Shown piece by piece: positions 13,530 through 21,999 of a stretch of 22,829 nucleotides of DNA (the first letter of the stretch is position 1; each line of letters starts with the position of its first letter). This DNA comes from a bacterium (lineage in GTDB: Bacteria; Bacteroidota; Bacteroidia; Cytophagales; Thermonemataceae). Where the stretch lies: the NCBI GenBank assembly GCA_025362415.1, contig JANYGM010000323.1, forward strand, positions 1 through 22,829. The letters are read 5' to 3'. The translations under genes were made by a program, and so were the position numbers. The notes beneath the pieces were generated by a model. The model saw only the letters and a list, made by a program, of their open reading frames with translations, was not told where the DNA came from and ran no database searches.

Positions 13530-14300
13530 ATGAAAACAAAGCTACTGATATTGTTAGTTGTGTTGTTTGTTACCTTCCAAGCCAAAGCAGGAGAAATTAC
13601 TCTTAGCGGTGTTTATTTGGGGAAGAATTTGTATGTTCAAAATCCATTCATTGTGGATAAAATGAAATACTGCACAGAAAGCGTTTTTGTGAATGGTAAG
13701 CAAGTAATTACTAATCCCAAAAATAGTTCTTTTGAAATAGACCTATCCAAAAATGTTATCAATGCACCTGTGAATATCAAAATTGTTCATTCTGATGGTT
13801 GCAAACCAAAGATAATAAATCCCACAGTTATAAAAGGAAGTAGTACGTTCCAATTTACAGGATTTACGGTTGAGCCTACGCTTATTCGTTGGTCGTCTAA
13901 GGGTGAAGCGGCTGCAAGTGCTTTTTATGTGGAGAAATTTGAAAATAATAATTGGCGTAATTTGCGTACTGTCAATGCCCAAAATGCTGTAGGATATGCT
14001 GTAGAAGCCAAACATACCGCAGGCGTAAACAAATATCGTATCAAATATGCGGAGAATAATGGCAAATCTTTATATACGCAGCCTATTGATTTTACTGCAA
14101 CTTCAGAATCTGTAAGGTTTTTCCCAAAAAATGTAACTAATAAAATTTATTTTACAAGTGAAACTACTTATGAAATATTAGACCTAAAAGGAACTTCTAT
14201 CAAAAAAGGCAAAGGTAAAGAAATTGATGCCACTAGCATACGTAGAGGCGTTTATTATCTTAATTTTGATGGCAAAACAGAGAGATTTCTAAAAAAATAA
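13530..14300 (+). CDS. Secreted protein with T9SS type A sorting domain
   Basis: The product is 256 residues. A signal peptide MKTKLLILLVVLFVTFQAKA (cleavage about residue 20) leads a beta-rich body. The last roughly 65 residues have the pattern of the type IX secretion C-terminal domain: YEILDLKGTSIKKGKG, IDATSIRRGVYYLNFDGK and the basic end ERFLKK. T9SS cargo is exported by Sec, then carried across the outer membrane and anchored or released. Two Cys (in KMKYCTESV and SDGCKPK) may pair. The body is not recognised; residues about 110-190 have an Fn3-like look. A 34-base gap to the GNAT gene suggests cotranscription, perhaps incidental. Confidence 0.8.
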   Translation: MKTKLLILLVVLFVTFQAKAGEITLSGVYLGKNLYVQNPFIVDKMKYCTESVFVNGKQVITNPKNSSFEIDLSKNVINAPVNIKIVHSDGCKPKIINPTVIKGSSTFQFTGFTVEPTLIRWSSKGEAAASAFYVEKFENNNWRNLRTVNAQNAVGYAVEAKHTAGVNKYRIKYAENNGKSLYTQPIDFTATSESVRFFPKNVTNKIYFTSETTYEILDLKGTSIKKGKGKEIDATSIRRGVYYLNFDGKTERFLKK

Positions 14301-14334
14301 GTTCCAAAAAAATATTTTAATTGATATTTCAAAA

Positions 14335-14814
14335 ATGACCTTTTCTTTACGTACAGGCACGCCTGCTGATATTCCTGCGGTGCTTGCACTTATAAAACAA
14401 CTTGCAGAATACGAAAAAGCACCTTTGGAAGTTAGTAATACACCTGAACAAATGCTAATAGATGGGTTTTCTGAAAATCCTATTTTTCATTTGATAGTGG
14501 CAGAAACTAGCGAGGACACTATCTTAGAAAACAATCAAAAAATAATGGTTGGAATGGCAATTACTTACTACCGTTATTCTACGTGGAAAGGGCGTGTTTT
14601 GTATTTAGAAGATTTGTATATTTTACCAGAATACCGCCGTTTTGGCTTAGGAGAGAGGTTTTTTGCGCTACTTTTGGAAAAAGCAAAGCAAGATAAATGT
14701 CAGAGAGTAAGTTGGCAAGTCCTTGATTGGAACGAACCAGCCATCAATTTTTATAAAAAACTTGGTGCAACACTAGACCCAGAATGGATAAACGGTTTTA
14801 TTGAAATTAGCTAA
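14335..14814 (+). CDS. GNAT family N-acetyltransferase (diamine acetyltransferase-like)
   Basis: The 159-residue protein has the GNAT fold. The N-terminus is RTGTPADIPAVLALIKQLAEYEKAP, resembling spermidine/diamine N-acetyltransferases. Motif A, which binds the acetyl-CoA pyrophosphate, is LYILPEYRRFGLGERFF. The end VLDWNEPAINFYKKLGATLDPEWI carries the conserved Asn-Tyr region of this subgroup. The substrate may be a polyamine or diamine, but this is inferred from overall similarity. It follows the T9SS-sorted gene on the same strand. A heptamer tract and a bidirectional terminator come after its stop. Confidence 0.88.
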   Translation: MTFSLRTGTPADIPAVLALIKQLAEYEKAPLEVSNTPEQMLIDGFSENPIFHLIVAETSEDTILENNQKIMVGMAITYYRYSTWKGRVLYLEDLYILPEYRRFGLGERFFALLLEKAKQDKCQRVSWQVLDWNEPAINFYKKLGATLDPEWINGFIEIS

Positions 14815-14816
14815 AT

Positions 14817-14852
14817 AATTAGGAATTGTGAATTAGGAATTGTGAATTGTGA
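14817..14852 (-). repeat. Inverted heptamer repeat after GNAT gene
   Basis: Units of GTGAATT and AGGAATT in the plus strand, which are the reverse complements of AATTCAC and AATTCCT. The tract is inverted relative to the one at 14921-14969, and the two flank the terminator at 14884-14916. Confidence 0.65.
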
Positions 14853-14883
14853 CATAAACTAATTATACGAACCTATTTAAAGC

Positions 14884-14916
14884 AAAAAATCCTACAAAAC
14901 TTTTGTAGGATTTTTT
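14884..14916. terminator. Bidirectional intrinsic terminator
   Basis: Arms 14884-14899 and 14901-14916 pair over 16 bp (A-run, TCCTACAAAA, and complement), with a T-run of seven at the 3' end and an A-run at the 5' end. This is a textbook two-way terminator after the GNAT gene. Confidence 0.85.
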
Positions 14917-14920
14917 TGTA

Positions 14921-14969
14921 TTCAATTCACAATTCACAATTCACAATTCACAATTCACAATTCACAATT
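14921..14969 (+). repeat. AATTCAC heptamer repeat before PAP2 gene
   Basis: Six tandem AATTCAC units, the most regular array of the family here, preceded by TTTGTATTC and ending four bases before the PAP2 start codon. Confidence 0.8.
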
Positions 14970-14973
14970 ATTT

Positions 14974-15534
14974 ATGTTAGAAACTATTGATATTTTTGAT
15001 AAAAATCTTGTCGTAGCCGTTAATCAGTGGCATAATCCCACATTAGATTTTATAATGCGTTGGAGTTCTGATACCAAAATTTGGATACCTTTTTATGCGT
15101 TTCTGATTGGTTTACTTGTCTGGAAATTGGGTTGGAAACAGGCTTTAATAGTAATTTTAGGTGTTGTTTTGGTGATTGTTATCTCTGACCAAGTTACTTC
15201 TAGTTTTATGAAACCTTTTTTTGCCCGTTTGCGCCCCTGCCATGTGGAAACCTTGCGCTTGTCGCTTCCTGATGGTTGTGGCGGACAATATGGCTTTGCT
15301 TCTTCACACGCTGCTAACACTTTTGGGCTAGCTACTATTTTTTATTTTTTTCTAAGAAAACAGCTTCCTAGCATTATTTGGTTGTTTTTTTGGGCTGCTT
15401 TTGTGTCGTTTAGTAGAATTTACTTAGGTGCGCATTATCTCACAGATATACTTGCAGGTGCAAGTGTGGGCATAGTTGCAGGTTTGCTTGTGTATTCAAT
15501 TACGAAATATTTATTACAAATGATGAAGTTTTAG
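14974..15534 (+). CDS. PAP2 superfamily membrane phosphatase
   Basis: The 186-residue polytopic inner-membrane protein belongs to the lipid/undecaprenyl phosphatase superfamily. The three PAP2 motifs are visible: KPFFARLRPC (K-x6-RP), FASSHAANTF (the PSGH equivalent, here SSHA with the catalytic His) and SRIYLGAHYLTDILAG (SR-x5-H-x3-D). Five or six hydrophobic helices surround them. It may dephosphorylate undecaprenyl pyrophosphate or a phosphatidic-acid-type lipid on the periplasmic face; the motifs do not decide which. It has its own unit after the terminator at 14884-14916, with the heptamer tract as leader. Confidence 0.92.
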   Translation: MLETIDIFDKNLVVAVNQWHNPTLDFIMRWSSDTKIWIPFYAFLIGLLVWKLGWKQALIVILGVVLVIVISDQVTSSFMKPFFARLRPCHVETLRLSLPDGCGGQYGFASSHAANTFGLATIFYFFLRKQLPSIIWLFFWAAFVSFSRIYLGAHYLTDILAGASVGIVAGLLVYSITKYLLQMMKF

Positions 15535-15700
15535 AAAATTTTAGGTACGAAGTTTGATAGATTTAGTAATGATTTTCAAAACTTTTTTTTACTTTTTTCG
15601 TAAAATAATTTAAGAATTTATTTAGTTTTTTGATTATCAAATAGTTAAAAATAATTTTTTCGTAATTCGTAATTGCTAATTTGTAATTGCAAAAAATGTT

Positions 15701-15731
15701 TTGTTATTTTTAATAAAAAACAATACATTTG
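15701..15731 (+). promoter_or_regulatory. Bacteroidota-type promoter of PorE-like gene
   Basis: TTG (15701-15703), 20 bases, then TACATTTG (15724-15731) match the TTG / TAnnTTTG consensus. Transcription should start near 15738, giving a leader of about 50 bases that contains a short TTGCCA direct repeat. Confidence 0.65.
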
Positions 15732-15788
15732 CTAGATATTGCCAGCAATACGCTAGTGTAACGCTTGCCATAAATCCTAACGCCTAAA

Positions 15789-17795
15789 ATGCAATACTTA
15801 AATATTTTCATTCATACATCTTTAAAACGCTTTTTGTTGCTTTTTTGTTTTATAATTATTTCTATAATTACCACAAAAACAAATATTTATGCACAAAAAA
15901 CAAAACCTAACTACAAAGTAAATTCTGTGGTTAGGACTGATGACAACGTCCTTGCCAAAACAAAAAATACTGTTGTAGAATTCAAAAATCTTAATAAATA
16001 CGGACTTTATAGAGATGAAAAAATCCTCAATAAGATAGAAAAAGACATCAAAGCACGCAAATTTGACAAGGCTTACCCAGAACTTTATAAATATGTTAAG
16101 AATTTTGGAGTAGAAAATTTTTATAAAGATACTTATTTATTGTGGCGACTTGCCAAACTAATTGAAATTGTTGATGACCCAGAAATTGCCAAAATATTTT
16201 ATAGATTAGTCCTAAAACATCACAGAGGAGAAGATGTAAAGAATGTAGAGGTTTTTTATGACTCAATCACCGTTAATCAAAGAGATTATTTTGTGCCATT
16301 GGAATATTATTACGAACTTGTAGAATTTCGTAAGCAAATAGACACGCTATACCCTCCACAGGGCGTTTTAATAGATATGGGACCAGAAATAAATTCAGAT
16401 TTTGCTGACTACGGACCTTCTCTCAATGCTAATGATGACGTGCTTTTATTTACTTCAAAAAGAAATAAAAAAGGCAAACACATAGGAAAAACCGTTAATG
16501 AAGACATTTTTTTCTCCAAAAAAGACAAAAATAATGGCTTTTGGGATTATGCCAAAGATATGAAAGGTATCAATACTATTTATAATGAAGGCTCTGCGCA
16601 TATAAGTAAAGATGGCAAAACTGTTTATTTTTCTCGTTGTGAATCTCCTGATGGCTTTGGAAATTGTGATTTGTATGTAGCTCGTCTTCAAGCAGATAGC
16701 ACTTGGAAAACTGAAAATATGGGCGCAGGAGTAAACAGTACAAGCTGGGATTCTCATCCTTCTCTCTCTCACAAAGAAGATACTTTGTACTTTGCATCTG
16801 ATAGGCTGGGTGGCTTTGGTATGTCTGATATTTATTTTACACACAAATTGCCAGAAGGTGGTTGGGCAAAAGCGCAAAACATAGGACCTAACATAAATAC
16901 ACGTCAGAGTGAAGTTAGTCCCTATTTTCACCCTAAATATGATATTTTATATTTTAGTTCTGATGGGCATATTGTGAATTTTGGAAGTTTTGATATTTAT
17001 AAATCTTATAATTATTTTGGACGTTGGCAAGAACCCAAAAATGTAGGTCCTTTGGTTAATGGCGCAGGTAGTGAGTATTATTTTACTATTGATGGTAGTT
17101 CAAAAAATTTGTATTATGCCAAAACAACTTCCACAGATGATAAAGATTTCAATATACAATCTTTTCCTCTTCCAATGGAGGCGCAACCCAATGCAAATTC
17201 TGTATTTAAAGGAAATGTGGTTGATGCAGAAACAGGAAATCCGTTTAAGGGAATTGTGGCAGTAGTTGATTTGGACAATGGTATTGAAGTTGCACCTAAG
17301 TTTTTGCGCCCTGATGGTTCGTATGAATTTGACCTTATCAAAAACAATAATTATCTTGTAATCATTACAGGAGATGATTTTTTTAGAATAGAAGAGAAAT
17401 TTTTTCTACGTGGCGACACTACTATCACAACAAAAGCAAATTCTATCAAGTTTAAAAAGTGGGAGTTTAAATCATTAGAATTTGATGCAAAAAAAGCAGA
17501 TATAAAACCAGAAATGGAAGCAGATTTGGATAAATTAGTACAGTTTTTGGCAGACCATCCAACCGCAAAAATTAAGATTGGAGGGCATACAGACGCAGAC
17601 GGCAACGAAAAAGATAACATAGACCTTTCCCAAAATAGGGCTGATGCCATTAAAGATTATGTAATAAAAAAAGGTAAATTTAAGCCAGAACGCATTATTG
17701 CTATTGGTTATGGTGGTGGTGCGCCTCTTGTGCCAGAAAGCACCGCAGAAGACAAACGCCTTAATAGACGTGTAGAATTTGAGATTTTGAAATAA
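15789..17795 (+). CDS. PorE-like OmpA family protein with PD40 propeller
   Basis: The product is 668 residues. A signal peptide ends in IYAQ (about residue 36). It is followed by a helical TPR-like region (about 70-185; KARKFDKAYPELYKYVKNFG), PD40 beta-propeller repeats (about 195-445; for example DYGPSLNANDDVLLFTSKR and HPSLSHKEDTLYFASDRLGG), a carboxypeptidase-regulatory-like domain (about 470-545; FKGNVVDAETGNPFKGIV) and an OmpA C-terminal domain (about 560-668; GGHTDADGNEKDN...LSQNRADAIKDYV, LNRRVEFEI) that binds peptidoglycan. This order and length match PorE, which links the type IX machinery to peptidoglycan; paralogues with other roles exist. There is no Cys after the signal, so it is probably not a lipoprotein, unlike PorE of Porphyromonas. 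Confidence 0.85.
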   Translation: MQYLNIFIHTSLKRFLLLFCFIIISIITTKTNIYAQKTKPNYKVNSVVRTDDNVLAKTKNTVVEFKNLNKYGLYRDEKILNKIEKDIKARKFDKAYPELYKYVKNFGVENFYKDTYLLWRLAKLIEIVDDPEIAKIFYRLVLKHHRGEDVKNVEVFYDSITVNQRDYFVPLEYYYELVEFRKQIDTLYPPQGVLIDMGPEINSDFADYGPSLNANDDVLLFTSKRNKKGKHIGKTVNEDIFFSKKDKNNGFWDYAKDMKGINTIYNEGSAHISKDGKTVYFSRCESPDGFGNCDLYVARLQADSTWKTENMGAGVNSTSWDSHPSLSHKEDTLYFASDRLGGFGMSDIYFTHKLPEGGWAKAQNIGPNINTRQSEVSPYFHPKYDILYFSSDGHIVNFGSFDIYKSYNYFGRWQEPKNVGPLVNGAGSEYYFTIDGSSKNLYYAKTTSTDDKDFNIQSFPLPMEAQPNANSVFKGNVVDAETGNPFKGIVAVVDLDNGIEVAPKFLRPDGSYEFDLIKNNNYLVIITGDDFFRIEEKFFLRGDTTITTKANSIKFKKWEFKSLEFDAKKADIKPEMEADLDKLVQFLADHPTAKIKIGGHTDADGNEKDNIDLSQNRADAIKDYVIKKGKFKPERIIAIGYGGGAPLVPESTAEDKRLNRRVEFEILK

Positions 17796-17897
17796 ACCCT
17801 TTCAAGATTTTTAATGCAATATTCTTTTAAAAAAGTATCTATTTATTGATTGATACTTTCTATTATAGAGTTTTAGCTTCCTATTTATTGAATTTAG

Positions 17898-18149
17898 AAC
17901 GTTGATAAAGGAATTTAGGTTGTTGATGAAGGATTTCAAGACGTTGATGAAGGAATTTAAGACGTTGATGAAGGAATTTAAGACGTTGATGAAGGATTTC
18001 AAGACGTTGATGAAGGATTTCAAGACGTTGATAAAGGAATTCAAGACGTTGATGAAGGAATTCAAGACGTTGATGAAGGATTTCAAGACGTTGATGAAGG
18101 AATTCAGGACGTTGATGAAGGATTTCAGGACGTTGATGAAGGATTTCAA
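17898..18149. repeat. 21-bp minisatellite, 12 tandem copies
   Basis: Twelve perfectly phased 21-bp units fill 252 bases. The core is GACGTTGATGAAGG followed by AWTTYAR; only the first two units deviate at the start. Variation is confined to a few sites, mainly ATTT, TTTC and ATTC in the last third and GATGAA/GATAAA in the middle. The array stays open in one frame on each strand (heptads like FKTLMKE and FINVLKS) but has no credible start, so I treat it as non-coding. It lies between convergent genes, beside a terminator. Confidence 0.95.
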
Positions 18150-18175
18150 GATGCTAAATTAAATCAACTACAAAC

Positions 18176-18211
18176 AAAAATCCTACTTAAAAAAATTTAA
18201 GTAGGATTTTT
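18176..18211. terminator. Bidirectional intrinsic terminator
   Basis: Arms 18176-18191 and 18196-18211 pair over 16 bp (AAAAATCCTACTTAAA and complement) with a four-A loop. A- and T-runs at the ends serve both the PorE-like gene and secDF, which converge here. The stem core TCCTAC is shared with the terminator at 14884-14916. Confidence 0.85.
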
Positions 18212-18240
18212 ATTGATTATTTATCTAAAATAAGATATAA

Positions 18241-21200
18241 TTAAAAGAATTTACTTCCTGTGCGTTTGTCGCCGCTTTTGTCTTTATTAGCTTTGTCGTC
18301 TGCAACTGGCTCAATAACTTCTTTCTCCTCTACCCACTCTTCAGAAATTTCATCTGCTGGTTTCCATTCTGATGTATCAAGAATTGTTTTCACGCCCAAA
18401 TCTAACACAATAGGAGATGCAATAAAGATAGATGAGTAAGTACCAAATAAAACACCTATTGTCAAAGCATAAGAGAAACCTCTCAAAACCTCTCCACCAA
18501 AAATAAGTAATACAAGCACTACAATAAAGGTCGTAAGAGCTGTAATAACTGTTCTACTAAGTGTTTCATTGATGGCTTCATTGATAGCAACTTTTACATC
18601 ATTTGTTTTGTGGTCTGCAAACACTTCACGAATACGGTCAAATACAACCACCGTATCATTGATAGAGTAACCAATTACTGTAAGGATTGCCGCAATAAAT
18701 ACTTGGTCAATTTCTAGGTTTAAACCAAACAAACCACCAATAGCATACAAAGAAATCACCATCAAAACATCGTGAACAAGTGCCACAACCGCTCCAAGTG
18801 AATACTGCCACTGACGGAAACGAAGTAAAATATACAAAAATATCATCACCAAAGACAAAACAATAGACGTAAGAGATGCATTACGAATATCATCAGCAAT
18901 AGTAGCACCTACTTTGTTATTACTTACTATCTTTGGTGCTTTATCTTTAAACTTCTCTAAGCCTTTCAAAAGCGCAGTTTCTACTTTCTTATCTGCTTCC
19001 TCTGATTCTTCAGCCACAAGATAAGCAGTAGTTATTTTGACTTTATTACTTGCACCAAAATTCTTGATTTCAGCTCCTTTGCCCTCAAAATTAGGAGTTA
19101 CTGCATCACGAACATCACTTGCAGGAACATCACCCGCAAACTCTACCACGTAAGAACGTCCTCCACTAAAATCAACACCAAAGTTAAAGCCTTTAATCAT
19201 ACCAATAGTAAGCCCAACAACAATTAAAACTGCTGAAAAAGTATATGCTTTCTTTCTATTACCAATAAAATCAAAGTTATTACCTTCAAAAAGTTTAGCA
19301 ATAAGACCATTAAACGCTGGCACAGCATCAAAACGCACTTTAATATCATCTGGATTCTTAGCAAAGAACTCTATCACCAAACGAGAGATAAACACCGCAG
19401 TAAATACAGAACATAAAATACCTACCATAAGCACTACTGCAAAGCCTTTTACAGGTCCTGCACCAAAAACAAATAGTATTCCACCTGTCAAAAAGGTTGT
19501 TACATTGGCATCAATGATTGAACTCAAAGCCTTTGCATATCCCGCATTGATAGCCATACGCATACTCATTCCATTACGAAGTTCCTCCCTTATACGTTCA
19601 AATATAAGTACGTTAGCATCAACCGCCATACCTATTGTAAGCACTATACCTGCAATACCAGGTAGCGTCAGGGCTGTACCAAGTGGCGCAAGCACGCCAA
19701 GAATAAAGAATACGTTGATAATAAGAGCCAAATTAGCTACCATACCACCTGAACGGTAATAAAGCACCATAAAAATAAAGACTAAACCAAGTCCTAATGC
19801 CATAGAAAGCAAGCCTTGTGAGATAGATTGCTCCCCTAATGATGCACCAACAGTTTCACTCTCTACCACACGAGTTGGCGCAGGCAATTTACCAGCCTTT
19901 AATATGTTACCCAAATCTTGTGCCTCTTCAACAGTAAAGTTACCAGAGATTTGCGAGTTTCCACCAGTGATTTCTTGGTTAATGTTTGGCGCAGAATAGA
20001 TTACATTGTCCAAAACAATAGCTATACGCTTACCAACATTCTCCTTTGTTATCTTAGCCCATTTCCTTGCACCTTCAGGAGTCATTGACATTGATACAGC
20101 AGGCTGTCCTTTCTCATCAAAATCTTGTCCAGAGTTAGAAACAACATTGCCTTCAAGCAAAGCCTTTCCATCACGTCCTTTTTTGATAGGATAAATAGCT
20201 ATACGACCATATACAGGGTTATCAATCATTTTGCCATCTTGTCCTTTCACTTGTTTTTCTGTAATTCCCTTTGCATCATACATAAATTGCGCTGTTGGAA
20301 ACATTGCTTTTACTTCATCACGAGCAAAAATCTCATTCACTTTTGCAGTATCAGCCATCTTCACAAACAAATCACGACCTGAAAACGCAAAATACTTACT
20401 AAAAGCACTACCTTTTAAGCTATCTTTTTTGATTTGCGCCAATGAATCAGCTCTAAGCTCTTCTTTGGTTTTAGTAACTTTCTTTGTTGTATCTTTTTTA
20501 GTTGCTGATGTATCTTTTTTATCAGGTTTTTTCAAAGAATCTTCTTTTGTAGCAAAAGGATTTACTTCTTTTTGCTTAGTTGTATCTACTTTTGCATCAG
20601 TTTTCTTTCCGTTTTCTTTTTCATCAATGTACGTCATAAAGCTCATAAAACTTCCTTGCAAGTCATTGAAGTCATAAACTTCCCAAAACTCTAACTTAGC
20701 CACACCAGACAGCAATTTTTTAGCTCTTTCAGGGTTATCAACACCAGGAAGCTCTACTTGAATACGTCCAGATGCAGGTAATTTTTGAATATTAGGGTTT
20801 GTTACGCCAAATTTATCAATACGTTTTCTGATAACTTCAAAAGAACGGTCGTTTGCGCCATCTACTTCTTTGTCAAGAAGTGCCAAAACTTGTGCATCAG
20901 TGCTTTGAAACGTGATTTCTTTGTTTGATGCGCTTGCAAAATACTTGTTCAATGCACTTTCAGAGTTTTGTTCTTTGAATGCTTCTCCAAAAAGTGTTAC
21001 AAACTTCTTTTGAGAACTTTTTTGCTTCTCTTGTGCTTTCGCAATAGCTGCCACAAACTTAGGGTCTTTGGCATTAGTTCCTGCCATAGCCTTAATAATT
21101 TCTACAGGAGAAACCTCCAGCGTTACGTGCATACCACCTTGTAAGTCAAGACCAAGTGCGAGTTCATTTTTCTTTACTTCTTCATAAGTAAAAGAGGCAA

Positions 21201-21396
21201 AACCAAGATTATAGACGGGTTTTGTGAAGATAGAATCCAAGTATTTTTGTTGTTTCTTGAAATCAACTCCAGAGGCAGTTGTTGCAAAGGCACGAGCATC
21301 TTTTTGCACGCCACGAGCAACAAACGTGAAAGAAAGGTAATAGAGACAAAGAATGCTCAATATTACCGTAAAAAAAACTATTACGGAACGGTTCAT
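18241..21396 (-). CDS. secDF: SecDF, fused protein-export membrane subunit
   Basis: The 1051-residue fusion of SecD and SecF uses the proton gradient to pull secreted proteins through SecYEG. The start MNRSVIVFFTVIL at 21396 gives the normal first helix; an open extension upstream only translates an inverted repeat. SecD part: LGLDLQGGMHVTLEV, FEVIRKRIDKFGV, IQVELPGV, and TLPGIAGIVLTIGMAVDANVLIFERIREEL. SecF part: FNFGVDFSGGRSYVVEF and VIGYSINDTVVVFDRIRE. Twelve helices are expected. The first periplasmic domain holds an inserted Lys/Asp/Thr/Ser-rich low-complexity linker (about 55-60 residues, within roughly 265-330, with KDTSATKKDTTKKVTKTK). The C-terminal tail is charged (DKANKDKSGDKRTGSKFF). 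Confidence 0.97.
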   Translation of the reverse strand: MNRSVIVFFTVILSILCLYYLSFTFVARGVQKDARAFATTASGVDFKKQQKYLDSIFTKPVYNLGFASFTYEEVKKNELALGLDLQGGMHVTLEVSPVEIIKAMAGTNAKDPKFVAAIAKAQEKQKSSQKKFVTLFGEAFKEQNSESALNKYFASASNKEITFQSTDAQVLALLDKEVDGANDRSFEVIRKRIDKFGVTNPNIQKLPASGRIQVELPGVDNPERAKKLLSGVAKLEFWEVYDFNDLQGSFMSFMTYIDEKENGKKTDAKVDTTKQKEVNPFATKEDSLKKPDKKDTSATKKDTTKKVTKTKEELRADSLAQIKKDSLKGSAFSKYFAFSGRDLFVKMADTAKVNEIFARDEVKAMFPTAQFMYDAKGITEKQVKGQDGKMIDNPVYGRIAIYPIKKGRDGKALLEGNVVSNSGQDFDEKGQPAVSMSMTPEGARKWAKITKENVGKRIAIVLDNVIYSAPNINQEITGGNSQISGNFTVEEAQDLGNILKAGKLPAPTRVVESETVGASLGEQSISQGLLSMALGLGLVFIFMVLYYRSGGMVANLALIINVFFILGVLAPLGTALTLPGIAGIVLTIGMAVDANVLIFERIREELRNGMSMRMAINAGYAKALSSIIDANVTTFLTGGILFVFGAGPVKGFAVVLMVGILCSVFTAVFISRLVIEFFAKNPDDIKVRFDAVPAFNGLIAKLFEGNNFDFIGNRKKAYTFSAVLIVVGLTIGMIKGFNFGVDFSGGRSYVVEFAGDVPASDVRDAVTPNFEGKGAEIKNFGASNKVKITTAYLVAEESEEADKKVETALLKGLEKFKDKAPKIVSNNKVGATIADDIRNASLTSIVLSLVMIFLYILLRFRQWQYSLGAVVALVHDVLMVISLYAIGGLFGLNLEIDQVFIAAILTVIGYSINDTVVVFDRIREVFADHKTNDVKVAINEAINETLSRTVITALTTFIVVLVLLIFGGEVLRGFSYALTIGVLFGTYSSIFIASPIVLDLGVKTILDTSEWKPADEISEEWVEEKEVIEPVADDKANKDKSGDKRTGSKFF

Positions 21397-21400
21397 TATT

Positions 21401-21556
21401 TTGATGTATTGATGTGTGATATATGATATATGATGTATTGTGTGATGTATCATATACCACATTTGACCATAACACACAACACATAATATGCAGAAAGCAC
21501 ATTATTACGTCATATATCATACATCATATATCATATATCATACATCAATACATCAA
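21401..21556. repeat. 38-bp heptamer-built inverted repeat before secDF
   Basis: Arms 21401-21438 and 21519-21556 are inverted copies that match at 37 of 38 positions, starting TTGATGTATTGATG. Each arm consists of 7-bp repeats (TGATATA, TGATGTA). The 80-base centre has no coding content. It lies in the leader or promoter region of secDF and runs up to the stop codon of the upstream gene. Confidence 0.85.
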
Positions 21557-21934
21557 TTAGGGGGCATTTGTAACGACAAAATTCTCAAAAACGCATTGAT
21601 AATAGCAGGCTAAAAAGCCTTTCCATTGCCAAGATTTGAGATTTTGGGGATAAATGAAAGAAGAGTAACAAACATCATTAGAAATGTATTTAAAATAGAT
21701 TTCTTGTGTTGTTATTTCTGTGGCTGAAGCAACGGCATCAAAAGTTTTTTCTTCAAAAACGGGCGTTTTCGTTGATTTTTTTGTTGATTTTTGTTGATTT
21801 TTTTCTGTTTTTGTGGAATTTGTAGAAGTATTTTTGCTTAATTCTCTCTTAAAAATAGACGAAAATCCTGTACTTACGACCAAAAAAGTCACGAGTAAAG
21901 GAATCAGTATAATATTTTTAAGTGAGTTTTGCAT
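21557..21934 (-). CDS. Small membrane-anchored protein, unknown function
   Basis: The product is 125 residues from the Met at 21934. One N-terminal hydrophobic helix (NIILIPLLVTFLVVSTGF, about 7-24) is followed by a Ser/Thr/Lys/Gln low-complexity stretch (about 30-60; NTSTNSTKTEKNQQKSTKKS) and a compact C-terminal part with three Cys and two Trp (YISNDVCYSSF, SWQWKGFLACYYQC). I do not recognise the family. An ATG nine codons earlier (21961) is possible, but the promoter at 21970-21999 would start transcription at about that point, which favours 21934. It would be secreted to, or anchored at, the inner membrane. Confidence 0.6.
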   Translation of the reverse strand: MQNSLKNIILIPLLVTFLVVSTGFSSIFKRELSKNTSTNSTKTEKNQQKSTKKSTKTPVFEEKTFDAVASATEITTQEIYFKYISNDVCYSSFIYPQNLKSWQWKGFLACYYQCVFENFVVTNAP

Positions 21935-21969
21935 TAAATTTTCTAAAAATGTTCTATTCAAAAGGTTTG

Positions 21970-21999
21970 CAAAGGTAAGATATATTTATAAGAAAGCAA
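21970..21999 (-). promoter_or_regulatory. Bacteroidota-type promoter, small membrane protein gene
   Basis: On the minus strand, TTG (21997-21999), 19 bases, then TACCTTTG (21970-21977) fit the consensus exactly. The -33 part lies within the 32-bp direct repeat 21981-22012. Confidence 0.65.

Noticed and set aside
17902..18162. Open reading frames on both strands through the 21-bp minisatellite (heptad proteins)
   Set aside because: A 21-bp period without stops is automatically open in a frame on each strand. Neither frame has a good start, and both lie between convergent genes beside a terminator.
21397..21477. N-terminal extension of SecDF (27 residues rich in His, Ile, Tyr)
   Set aside because: It is a translation of the heptamer-built inverted repeat; the family start is MNRSV at 21396.
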